Under the pieces are notes generated by a model. It did no database searches, had not been told where the DNA came from, and worked only from the letters and a program-made list of their open reading frames with translations. DNA of 64,000 nt, taken from Aspidapion aeneum. Taxonomy: Eukaryota; Arthropoda; Insecta; Coleoptera; Brentidae. Shown piece by piece: positions 11,330 to 21,213 of the stretch. Every line of letters begins with the position of its first letter. Positions within the stretch are counted from its first letter, which is position 1. The position numbers and the translations under genes are program-made. Where the stretch lies: NCBI GenBank assembly GCA_963576565.1, contig OY755039.1:131956095-132020094 (forward strand), read 5' to 3'.

Positions 11330-12325
11330 ATGGGGAAGTTTTGTCTAAGGAAAACTTTATTTGCAGTTTTAATACTTTGTTTTTTGGAAATGTTTCGTAT
11401 TACCTCTTCGTTTTGAATATCGTGGGGTAATTGAAAACATCGTAATGGCGTAATAAGAAATATAATCTTTTTTGTTGCACTTTGACTTGAGTAGTGTTAC
11501 CTTAAAATTTCACTAAAGTGCCTTATGTAAAGCAGTAAAAATGGCAAGTTGCAGAAATATTAAATGGCATCTAACGCAAATAGTCCACAGTACACCGGTG
11601 TATTTTTTAATTGATCACTAACAGTCTGAATTCTCGTACATAGCTTTATTCGGCCGAGACGCCTAACTTTTTTCTCTGCGAAAATTTTTCAGAGAGATTC
11701 TAACAGAATGCGTGGGTGCAGAAATTTTTGAGCTTTGGACTAACTAAACCAAGCATATGATTTTGGGGACAATGTTGCCATTTACTTTAAAACACATACA
11801 TTTTTTAGGCAAGAAAAAAAAATAGCTTATAACTCTCAAATTATTTCAAAATTATAAATTACTGCGGATATTTTTTATTTTTTAATAGGTATAACTGCAC
11901 ACTCTGCTAGGAACCACTTTCAAGTATTTTTGGGGGGGGGGGGGGGAAAGTTAGGCGTCTTGGCCAAATAATATATGTAAGAAAATTGAGCCTGTTAATA
12001 ATCACTTAAAAAATAGACCGGTGTGCTGTGGACTATTTGGGTTAGACGCTCTTTAATATTTTTGCAACTTGCCATTTCTTAACAAAGGTCACTTTTGCCA
12101 AAGTACTCAAATCAATATACAATAAAAAATAATATATTTTTTATTGCCCCATTACGATGTGTTTTATTACCCCACGATAGTCAAAACGAAAGGGTAATAG
12201 GAAACCATTCTGAACTACTTGTTTATGACAGGCAAAATTTAAAACAATACATAGAAAGTCTTACATTTGACAGAAAACCTAAGTATTAATACTGAAAATA
12301 AAGTGTTTCCTTCAGACAAATTTTT
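11330..12325. mobile_element. Foldback element with ~370-bp arms
   Basis: Outer ends TTTTGTCTAAGGAAAACTTT and, inverted, AAGTGTTTCCTTCAGACAAA. Paired blocks include GGACTATTTGGGTTAGACGC against its complement near 11575 and AAGTTAGGCGTCTTGGCC against 11655-11675. The centre holds a 15-base G run (11932-11946). No coding frame. The left flank begins GGGGAAGATGGGGAAGTTT, resembling 42387-42412. Confidence 0.75.
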
Positions 12326-12905
12326 TTTTTATTACGTATCACAAAATTTTAAGTTTTGTAAGATTTCAAGCTTTATGCTAATACTTTATGCCATTCGGAA
12401 GCATTATCTTGTCTGTTAAGGCAGGTTAGACAATTCTATTTTCTTTTTTGAGCAGTGAAGTAGAGAGCCTTTGTTTTTAGTTAAGTTTACAGTTATTTTT
12501 TTAGGAAACGTACGTATTTTTGAAAAGTGGACAAGATAATTTTCTTTTCTTTCTACTTATAAGTAATCTAAGATCTTTGTACGATATGCATTTAAAGCCG
12601 CATTCAGATCGGTGTTTTTCATCTTTTTCGCAAATGCAATATGCCTGTTTATACGAGACACAATTCTGTGTAATTAAGCGCAATAACATTTTTATTAGAA
12701 GTTGTTTGCGGCTATTTAATTCCTGGTTAATTTGACTCTCAATCAGTCGTTGCCTGCAATGCTATGTATACTCACTTCGCGTCAGCTGCAAGTAGATGTT
12801 CAGTTAACGGGCCAAAGTTTTTCCTAATATTAATTATAACATGCGCTGTTCAATATTTAAGTAGAGAGAAGAAGCCCATTCAAATAATTATTCCTTAAAC
12901 TGGAA
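12326..12905. other. No feature recognised
   Basis: AT-rich; short overlapping frames on both strands at 12500-12735 without recognisable domains. Confidence 0.45.
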
Positions 12906-12908
12906 TAC

Positions 12909-12991
12909 ATCCCAGGCACGTAGATAAGGGGGGTCCTGGGGACAGTACCTCCCCTTGAGCACAGCCTACCTAGTTGTTAGGTAGGCTGTGC
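12909..12991. repeat. hAT-like end fragment plus 12-bp-stem hairpin
   Basis: CAGGCACGTAGATAAGGGGG resembles the G-rich left ends of the hAT MITEs in this window. It is followed by a hairpin at 12959-12991: GCACAGCCTACC, a nine-base loop TAGTTGTTA, then the exact complement. Confidence 0.5.
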
Positions 12992-13494
12992 CCTAAGTAA
13001 GTTTGTAACGTGAAATTGTAACGTGTTCTGAACAAAAATTGGGCGTGGCAACCCTAAAATCTCCGACATTCAGCGGGTATTCTGGCGATAACTGCGAAAA
13101 GCATTTCTGACTATCCTGTCCATTATGCACGGTAAAAATTTTTGTCTACAATGAGACGTTTTTTTCTTGCATAAATTGTTTTGGTTCCAATTTATAATAA
13201 AACAATTTCTGTTTCACATTAAAATAAAGAGGCAAGACATTTTTTGTGCTATATCAGGAAAGTATTCTCTTGGTGAATAGGAAAGCACAAATTATTTTTC
13301 TTCAAATCAATTTCCTTTAATCTAAGACAATTTTTTTTACTTTTGAAAAAACAGAAAATAACATTTTTGTTACATGTTTTATCTAATTTTCTCAAAAACT
13401 AAGCCTAACATGAAAAAACTTGTTCTACACTTTTTTATAGACAGGGAAATTCCCTTTTTAAAAATGTAAAATTCGGTGGGGTTTGACTTATAGC

Positions 13495-14853
13495 AAACTC
13501 TCCAGCGACGTCCGTCAATGGGGGTGATTTCAATAAATCATTAAAAAAAACATGTTTTTCATACGTTTTATTCAATTTTCTTAAAAACTAAGTTCTTTAT
13601 CAAAAAATGTGTTCTATACTTCATCATAGACAATAAAATTTCCTTTCAAGCGATGTATAACAAAGTGGAAGTTATTTTATATTTACCGCTCCAGTGGTGT
13701 TCTTAATTTAGAAAAATTATTTAAGATCAATCCAAACTAATCAATTTTGTGTCTTATTACCATTTCGGTGGATAATAAAGAGCGGCGGATAAAAAGTCGA
13801 AAGTACAAAAGGTCGAAAATACAAAAGGTCGAAAGTACAAAAGGTCGAAAGTACAAAAGATTAAAAAACAAAAGATCGAAAGTACAAAAGGTCGAAAGTA
13901 CAAAAGATCGAAAGTACAGCCACTTTATTCTTAGGTCCATATGCTTAAAAAAATAACCAAAAACACCTGTGTCAAAGTTACTACTGTTACTTTCTGCACA
14001 AAAATATTGCTTAGGGGGGCCATGGCCCTTATGCCCGCTCCCCTTATAATCATCGGTGTTTTTTGCTTTAAAGAACTTATTTAGATAAATCAAAATATCT
14101 AATCTAATCAAAAAGTTTATTTTAATTTGGAAACATTTTATTTTAGTAGGTATAAATTACGAACCTTTTTGAAGTATTTATCATAACATTAACCTCACTT
14201 TGTAATATATCATTTAAAAAGAAATTGTCTTACCCTCAATAAAGAATAAAGACACATTTTTTTCTGAAAATCTTTGTTAGAAAAGATATTTAAATATGCA
14301 AGAGAAACTGATTATTTCAGTTATTTTTGAAAATACGTTTATATTAGTACGCCCCTGAAGCCTTAAATATGGCAACAACCCGACATTTTAATAAAGTTTT
14401 TAAAAGAAAATGTTATGTTCTACAATAAAGTATACTACATATTTTTTCCTAAAAAGTGTAGTTTTTGAGAAAATTTTGAAAAACCTATAATAAACATGTT
14501 TTTTCTAAATAATCCCAATTTACGTACGCCACTGAAGAGCTACTTGCTTTTCCTAACCTTATCAACCAATACATCGTTGGAAAGAGAATTTTATTCTCCA
14601 CAAAAAACTGTTCTTTGCAATTTTTGATAAAAAGGTTAGTTTTCGAGAAAATTGCATAAAACTGAAAAAAAACAGGTTTTTGGGGTTTGGGGGGGATTTT
14701 CTCCGTCCCTGTCGATTTTTCGAGTTGGCAACAAAGATATTCGGATTCAACGGGGTCAAGTTAGGCGGAAAAGGTCTGTTGCCAAAAAGTAATATGATTT
14801 GCTTCTAGACCGAAAACGGAAAGCCTTTTAAAATAATATGCTCTGACTATATA
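13495..14853. repeat. Right arm of long inverted repeat
   Basis: Reverse complement of 7501-9215, from CCAGCGACGTCCGTCAATGG to ATGCTCTGACTATA. More modules of the same family continue inward to about 13130. The arms together enclose 4.3 kb without a transposase frame. Confidence 0.8.
13793..13917. repeat. 16-bp minisatellite, inverted copy
   Basis: About eight units of GGTCGAAAGTACAAAA, the complement of the 8743-8917 array, with one shortened, altered stretch near 13860. Confidence 0.88.
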
Positions 14854-14923
14854 GCGAATTCTTTTAAGAAAGTTAGTTTGCCACTCATGATCCACTGACA
14901 CCGTTTTGGTGCTGCCAAAAAAT

Positions 14924-15813
14924 ATGAGCATGAAGTTAGCGAAGCGCCCATCGCAGATCGAATCGTGACTAGGTGGATAATTTGCCGTTAATTAGTCGTG
15001 AATTAGTTGTGGAAAAATTAATTTTGTCGCTCTTATTTTTGACCCTTTTTTTGGGTGCTTCGCTAACTTCATATGAAGTTAGCGAAGCACCCTCGTAAAA
15101 ATGGCTTTTATCAAAATCGAATATGGTGGATAATTTGCCGCTAATTAGTCGTGAATTAGTTGTGAAAAAATTAATTTTGTCGCTCTTATTTTTGACCGAT
15201 TCTGAGGGTGCTTCGCTAACTTCATATGAAGTTAGCGAAGCACCCAAAAAAGGGTAAAAAATAAGAGCGACAAAATTAATTTTTCCACAACTAAGTTACG
15301 ACTAATTAGCGGCAAATTATCCACCATATTCGATTTTGATAAAAGCTATTTTTACGAGGGTGCTTCGCTAACTTCATATGAAGTTAGCGAAGCACCCTAA
15401 AAAACGGTCAAAAATAAGAGCGACAAAATTAATTTTTCCACAACTAATTCACGACTAATTCACGGCAAATTATCCACCTAGTAGCGATTCGATTTGCGAT
15501 GGGTGCCAAAATATGAAGTTAGCGAAGCACCTTCAAAAACGGTCAAAAATAAAAGCGACAAAATTAATTTTTCCACAACTAATTCACGACTAATTAGCGG
15601 CAAATTATCCACCATATTCGATTTTGATAAAAGCCATTTTTACGAGGATGCTTCGCTAACTTCATATAAAGTTAGCGAAGCACCCAAAAAAAGGGTCAAA
15701 AGTAAGAGCGACAAAATTATTTTTCCACAACTAATTCACGACTAATTAACGGCAAATTATCCACCTAGTCACGATTGGATCTGCGATGGGTGCTTCGCTA
15801 ACTTCATGCTCAT
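14924..15813. mobile_element. Palindrome-array element with 9-bp TSD
   Basis: The ends ATGAGCATGAAGTTAGCG and CGCTAACTTCATGCTCAT are exact inverted repeats, flanked by CCAAAAAAT at 14915-14923 and 15814-15822. Inside, four 40-bp palindromes with arm GGGTGCTTCGCTAACTTCAT lie at 15053-15092, 15206-15245, 15358-15397 and 15646-15685 (last one imperfect). Between them are ~110-bp modules with GTGGATAATTTGCCG and AATTTTGTCGCTCTTATTT. Modules left of 15226 are in one orientation and those to the right are inverted. A 9-bp TSD fits MULE or Foldback-type elements. No coding sequence; apparent peptides are repeat artefacts. Confidence 0.88.
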
Positions 15814-16246
15814 CCAAAAAATTGACCCAGTGCAGTTTCAAAAGAATACCCAGCAAACATGGATTACAAAAAATTCCTTTTTAAGCACTGGCTTTCACTG
15901 CAGTCCATAACGGCAAAGTACTAAATAGGAAGTACTTAATTCGTATTGATTTGGAACAACGGCCTGAATCAGGCCAGCATGTCGTGGGACAATTCGCCGC
16001 GGCCGATTCGCCGCGGCCGATTCGCCGCGGCCGATTCGCCGCGGGCCGATTCGCCGCAGGGACAATTCGCCGCGGGGACAATTCGCCGCGAGATTTTTTG
16101 TTTTATGATATTATCATTTATTATTTAGCTTGACTTCATATAATATATTTTTTATTTGTCTGATCATAACTTTTTTCAAACTTTTCCAACTAGGTATTTG
16201 GTGGTTAGTATTCAATTAAAATTTTAATTTTTTTTGAAAAATAAAT

Positions 16247-16790
16247 AAAATGGCGGATCCAAAATGGTGGATTTTCCCAATATGCATCAAACTCGGAAGT
16301 TTGCGATCTTTCAGGTCGCTGATTATTATTTTTAAATTAAACTAACAAAAATCAAAATGGCGGATCAAAAATGGCGGATTTTCCCATTTATGAACCAATA
16401 TGCATGAAATTCGGAACTTTAGGGTGTTTTAGGTCGCTGATTGTGACTTCTAACTTAAACTTAAAAAAAAATCAAAATGTCGGTTCCAAAATGGCGGACT
16501 TTTCCATTTATAAACCGATTTGCATCAAACTCGGAACTTTGCGATCTTTAAGGTCGCTGATAATTATTTTTAACTTAAATTTAAAACGAAATAAAATGAC
16601 GGATTCAAAATGGCGGACTTTTCCATTTATGAAGCAATATGCATCAAATTTGGAACTTTGGGGTATTTCAGGTCGCTAATTATGATTTATTTTCTAACTT
16701 AAACCTTAAAAAAAAATTAAAATGGCAGATCTACAATGGCGCACTTTGTTATTTATAAACCGATTTGATTCAAACTTGAAACCGAGTTTG
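16247..16790 (+). repeat. Tandem ~120-bp AAATGGCGGA modules
   Basis: Five direct units start near 16247, 16350, 16470, 16592 and 16716. Each has AAAATGGCGGATCCAAAATG, a TTTCCCATTTATGAACC stretch, AATATGCATCAAACTCGGAA and AGGTCGCTGATTATGA. The block is bounded by an inverted pair (16170-16290 against 16795-16925) containing AAATACCTAGTTGGAAAAGT. Confidence 0.8.
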
Positions 16791-16943
16791 ATGCATCTTA
16801 GTTCATAAATGGGAAAATCACCATTTTGGATCCGCCATTTTATTTATTTTTCAAAAAAAAATTAAAATTTTAATTGAATACTAACCACCAAATACCTAGT
16901 TGGAAAAGTTTGAAAAAAGCTATGATCAGACAAATAAAAAATA

Positions 16944-17643
16944 CTCTGCCAATCTATGGGCACCTAAGCTCACACTAAGTACTATAGTTATAGTGTACGT
17001 CTGAGCTAATATAACTAAAAACCGAAATATATTTTATTCAATTCCAGACTCAATTACCTTTCGTTTGATACCACACAAGCCATGTTTTGACGTAAAATCT
17101 AATTTTTAAAATCTACCCCACCCTGTTTTTTAACTAAAATATATTTTGTTTAACTCCAGACTCAATTACCTTTCGTTTGATATCACACACGCCATATTTT
17201 CACTTAAACTTTAATTTTTGACATCTACCCCAACCCTTTTTTTTTAAATAACTTAAAATTCATTTTGTTTAACTCCAGACTTAATTACCTTTCGTTTGAT
17301 ATCACACACGCCATATTTTCACATAAACTCTCATTTTTGAAATCTACCCCCACCCTTTTATTTGGCTTGCGTTCGGTGGATTTCGTTCATTTTTAAATGG
17401 GACCACCACAGCCCAAGACCCAGCCTAGGTACCAAATTTCATTTAAATCGGACAAGCGGTTTTTGAGTTATGCGGCTTGGTCGTTACAGACAGACATACA
17501 GACAGACAGACAAAAAAGTTTCAAAATCAGCTGAAACGCAAAGATATATAAAAGTTTTTGAAATTCGAGCAACTTTTTTTTTCTCGAAAAAATTAGGATC
17601 ACCATAGCTCACACTACTATAGTATAGTAGTAGTGTGAGCTAA
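16944..17643 (+). mobile_element. Hairpin-ended non-autonomous element, nested copy
   Basis: Same family as 9774-10503, inserted in the right arm of the GC-ended element. Comparison with the uninterrupted left arm (16130-16165) places the junctions exactly: TA duplicated at 16942-16943 and 17644-17645, element CTCTGCC...GAGCTAA. The right end is a 38-nt hairpin (17605-17642) with a perfect 15-bp stem beginning TAGCTCACACTACTA. Confidence 0.85.
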
Positions 17644-17762
17644 TATATTATATGAAGTCAAGCTTAATAAAAAATGATAATATCATAAAACAAAAAATCT
17701 CGTGGCGAATTGTCCCCGCGGCAAATCGGCCGGCGGCGAATTGTCCCCGCGGCGAATAGCCC

Positions 17763-19012
17763 ATATTTTAATACAAAAAACTGTACTTTTATTGTAAGGA
17801 CATTACGTCACTCACGTCTCATATTTACAGAGACTGACGGAGAGAAATATTTGATCCTTGCATTGTCTCTGATCATTATATTATAGGGATCTTTAATATT
17901 CCTTTTCATATCAGATGAGGATATTTCCAAAGATTATGGAATATTCAACACCAATTTAAAAACAAATAAAATCATTCACATTCTTAAGCTTGACATTCCT
18001 CAGTGTACCTGTAAAATGTTAACTAGTGTTTGCCATCTAGTAGCCAGGCCAGCAAACATCCACTTGTCAGAGCTTTGCTTCATTCGAAATGTTATTAAAA
18101 CGTTTTTTTGTAAATATTTAATTTTTACAGGAAAACAGTTAATTTTTTTAACTAAAATAAAAAAAGCAACTGTTTAAAAATAATTTTGAAATATTTTTTC
18201 ACTGTTATATTAACTTTAAATTAAAACCTTTAAACTTTTAATAATAAATTAAAAAATGTACTTAAAGAATGCCTTCTTTAATATGTTATTAAAACGTTTT
18301 TTTGTGAATATTTTATTTTCACAGTGAAATATTTAATTTTTTTGTACAAAAATAAAGTGCTTTAAAAGCAACTGTTTAAATATACTTTTAATATGTTTTT
18401 TTGCCATTAACCCTGGCTACACCTGACATTCTTCAAAAATAAAGTATAACTTTTCGTTGTATTAAAAATAAAGTACTAAAATGTTGCATTTTTTGGAAAT
18501 AAAATGCAAATGAGACAATAGAAAACTAATAAAATATATGCACATTGTTGCCGATGCCAGCAGTTGCGAGCAGTTAAATTACAATAATAGTAAAGTACCA
18601 GCAGGTCGATGTTTGCTGGGTATAAAATTGCACTAGTGCAACACGAGCTCGGAAAACACGTGACAAAATGAACACTGAAATTAGTCAGATGTTCAAAAAA
18701 ATACAAAAATTTGTACTAGTTTTCCGAAATAAATACAAAAATTGCAATAGTGATGCACCACTAGCCGCGCAACTTTAAGAATTTTGCCCATCCCGTGATA
18801 TGCACTTTTAAGCAAACGTATGTTAAAAAGTGGTTTTAAAATTTTTGTGTTTTAGTTGAATTCTTAAAATAAAACAAATTCAGTGGATTCAATAACGGGA
18901 AAAATCCCGGAAAAAAAGAGACATCTAACAACTCTACTTTAAAGGCAAGTACAACAATTTCAAAAGGAAAGGTTTACTTGCGGCAACACAGCAAACAAAG
19001 ATATTCAAGTAA
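17763..19012. other. No gene recognised
   Basis: AT-rich; contains two similar stretches (about 18090-18180 and 18285-18375) with TATTAAAACGTTTTTTTGT and AAAGCAACTGTTTAAA, a degenerate duplication of ~195-bp period. Confidence 0.5.
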
Positions 19013-19027
19013 GAACACCTAATGATA

Positions 19028-19080
19028 CAGGGCCGTATCTGAGGGGGGGTTTTGGGGGTTCAAACCCCCTCCGAAAATTA
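19028..19080. repeat. G-rich hAT-like left-end fragment
   Basis: CAGGGCCGTATCTGAGGGGG followed by a mirrored GGGGGTT...AACCCCC. Looks like the left end of a G-rich hAT element; the matching right end was not found. Confidence 0.35.
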
Positions 19081-19212
19081 AATAGGAATGTGTTAAGTTT
19101 AAACTTTTTTTCATATTCAATAATGATATATGCTCGGGTATATTATTAAAACTTTTTTTAAATTATTTCAATATTTATATAGAGTAGAGAAAAATGTAAT
19201 GAAAAAAGTATA

Positions 19213-20835
19213 CAGTGGTGGTCAATAAAATACGAGTGCTAGGGTAGAAATTTGAATTGGTATAATGTGTTTTTTAATTTATTTGTTATATTGAAAAAAA
19301 TTATTTGTTTTTATTCCCAAACATATGCACTTTAAATTCCAACCAGATAAATTTTAACCTAGCGTTGTTTATCATTTAAAAGAATTTATTTTTTGCTATT
19401 GGCTCTTATCTTCGTGGCCAAAAAAATAAGAGTGTTGTTTATTTTGTCTGATTGTCAGGTACACACACTGACTAAATTTAACCAATAATTAATATAGTGA
19501 AATCTGCTTAGTGTCTTACTGTAGTGGCCTAGTCATGGGTCGAGCTAGACATTGTAGTCCTGAAGAAAGACGACTAATTTTGCAACTAAGACGGCAAAAC
19601 AAGTCCTATGCATTTATTGCGAATATACTGAAGCGATCCCAGTGTGTAATTGCTAAAGTTTTAAGAGAACAAAATGTGACTGAAAGACCACTAGAAAGAA
19701 GGGGCCGCCCAAGGAAAACAACAAAAAAAATAGATATTCGTATTGTCCGTGAAGCTTTAAAGGATCCTTTTTCGAATTCTGTTATTATCAAACAAAAATT
19801 GGGCTTAAGCATCAGCACCAGAACCATAAGAAGGCGTTTACAAGAGAAATAACTATATGGGAGAGTTGCTAGGAAAGTCCCATTTTTAAGTAAGAACAAT
19901 ATAAAGCAGCGAATACATTTTGCAATGCAGAATTATAATGATAACTTTAAACGCAACTGGAAAAATATTCTTTTTAGTGACGAAACCAAAATAAATTTAT
20001 TTGGATCGGATGGAAGATTTTATGTGAGACGACGTGTTAATGAAGAATTCAATCCACGTAATACTTTGAGTACAGTAACGCATGGTGGTGGAAATATCAA
20101 ACTCTGGGGCTGTTTTTCATATAACGGAGTGGGTCCTATCTTTTGGATAAAGGAAAATATGACCAAGGACATTTATCTAGATATTTTAGAAACCATTATG
20201 CTGCCATATGCTGAAGAGAATATGCCTTTGCGGTGGGTCTATCAGCAAGACAACGACCCCAAACACACAGCACGCATTGTCAAACAATGGTTTGTAACAA
20301 ATAATGTTATGTTTTTAGAGTGGCCATCGCAATCACCAGATTTAAACCCCATTGAAAACCTTTGGACAGAACTAAAAAAACGAATTTGTGGCAAAAAAAT
20401 CAAAAATAAGCTTTATGGGAAGAAATTCAGGCTTCTTGGTTTTCTATCCCTATCGAGACATGCCAAACTTTAATCGCCTCCATGCCAAGAAGATGTGCAA
20501 ATGTGCTTAAAAGTAAAGGTCATGCTACAAAGTATTAAGCTTAAGTAATCATGTACAAGATACTTTTTTATAGAATTTTGCTATTTTGTTTTTTTCTCTA
20601 GCTATTTTAATTAATACTCTTATTTTTATGGCCATGAGATGTTGTTGCAAAATAATTATTTAATTTCTATTTAAAACAACATTAATTTTTACTTGTAAAG
20701 AAATATTGTTATTTTCCTTAGGAGGTTCTATCTAATCATTATTATATATTGGGAATGTCCTTACTTTACTGTACAAGTATTTGTAATAAAATATTATAAG
20801 GAAACCACTTCACTCTTATTTTTTGGCCACCACTG
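19213..20835 (+). mobile_element. Tc1-type mariner element, nearly full length
   Basis: Terminal inverted repeats CAGTGGTGGTCAATAAAATA and, inverted, CACTCTTATTTTTTGGCCAC-CACTG are flanked by TA (19211-19212, 20836-20837). The 1623-bp length and TA target are typical of Tc1. It holds one transposase frame broken by one stop and one frameshift. Confidence 0.92.
19535..20538 (+). pseudogene. Tc1-family DD34E transposase, two lesions
   Basis: The N-terminal paired-like helix-turn-helix region begins MGRARHCSPEERRLI and includes GRPRKTTKK, an AT-hook-like GRPR linker. The catalytic domain carries FSDETKINLFG (first D), YQQDNDPKHTA (second D) and SPDLNPIENLW (E), with 34 residues between the second D and the E. 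The family cuts and rejoins DNA at TA sites in the nucleus. An in-frame TAA at 19850-19852 separates the DNA-binding part from the catalytic part without changing frame. A second lesion near 20410 shifts the last ~40 residues into another frame, whose natural stop is at 20536-20538. ATG 19535 is chosen because the 8 codons before it start with GTG. Confidence 0.9.
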
Positions 20836-20934
20836 TATATTTAAAACTTAACCTACAGCCTACCTACAAAAGAGAAAAAAAAAATAATACAATGCATAAT
20901 GAATCGTTATTGTTAAATTACAAAATCATTAATA

Positions 20935-21160
20935 ATAAAATAAATAAATGGATCCATGACGGATCTGATACCTTCTTAGCCCATTAGCACACTCCAGGTA
21001 AACTCCATGCTATGTCAGCCTTGAAAACAGTTTTTTTAAATATCTGAGAAACAGAAGATCCTATGAAGTTTTTGGTTATAACACAAAATGTGTTCTACTC
21101 TATTCCGAAAACCGCATATTGATGCAATGCTCCGTTAAAAAGTTAGCATATTGTCAATTT
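20935..21160 (-). repeat. Repeat shared (inverted) with 49935-50165
   Basis: Shared stretches include GGTTATAACACAAAATG-like, CCTTGAAAACAGTTTTT, CCATGACGGATCTGATACCT and GCTCCGTTAAAA. The 1.5-kb TACGTAC element is inserted next to it. Confidence 0.65.
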
Positions 21161-21213
21161 TTTAACTGTGAAAAAGCTGTCATTAGCATTAATGCATTTT
21201 GACCCAAATCTAA

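Larger units (their letters stand above)
15986..17762. mobile_element. Element with GC-rich CCGCGG minisatellite ends
   Basis: The left end is seven tandem units of about 16 bp, GGGACAATTCGCCGCGG or GGCCGATTCGCCGCGG (15986-16091). The right end (17700-17762) is the inverted form with four units, the outermost decayed to AATAGCCC. Inside each end is the AT-rich arm GAGATTTTTTGTTTTATGAT then TTGACTTCATATAATATA, also inverted. The core carries direct modules at 16247-16790, and a later insertion at 16944-17643 splits the right arm. A solo end of the same family is at 39685-39808. No transposase frame, no clear TSD. Confidence 0.8.
15848..18620. mobile_element. Possible TIR element with CCCAGCAAACAT ends
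   Basis: CCCAGCAAACAT at 15848-15859 is matched by ATGTTTGCTGGG at 18609-18620, both next to TA (15846-15847, 18621-18622). The next ~70 bp inside show only weak complementarity, so the pairing may be chance. The GC-ended element 15986-17762 would then be nested in it. Confidence 0.4.

Noticed and set aside
7501..14853. A single autonomous 7.35-kb transposon with 1.4-1.7-kb TIRs
   Set aside because: No transposase frame lies between the arms, no TSD was found, and the interior contains other elements; reported as two arms instead.
14969..15745. Frames with repeated LTSYEVSEAP peptides
   Set aside because: Translation of the palindromic modules; present in both orientations.
15881..16133. 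Ala/Arg-rich and Gly-rich frames near 16 kb and 57/60 kb
   Set aside because: Translations of the CCGCGG and GGCGCC minisatellite ends.
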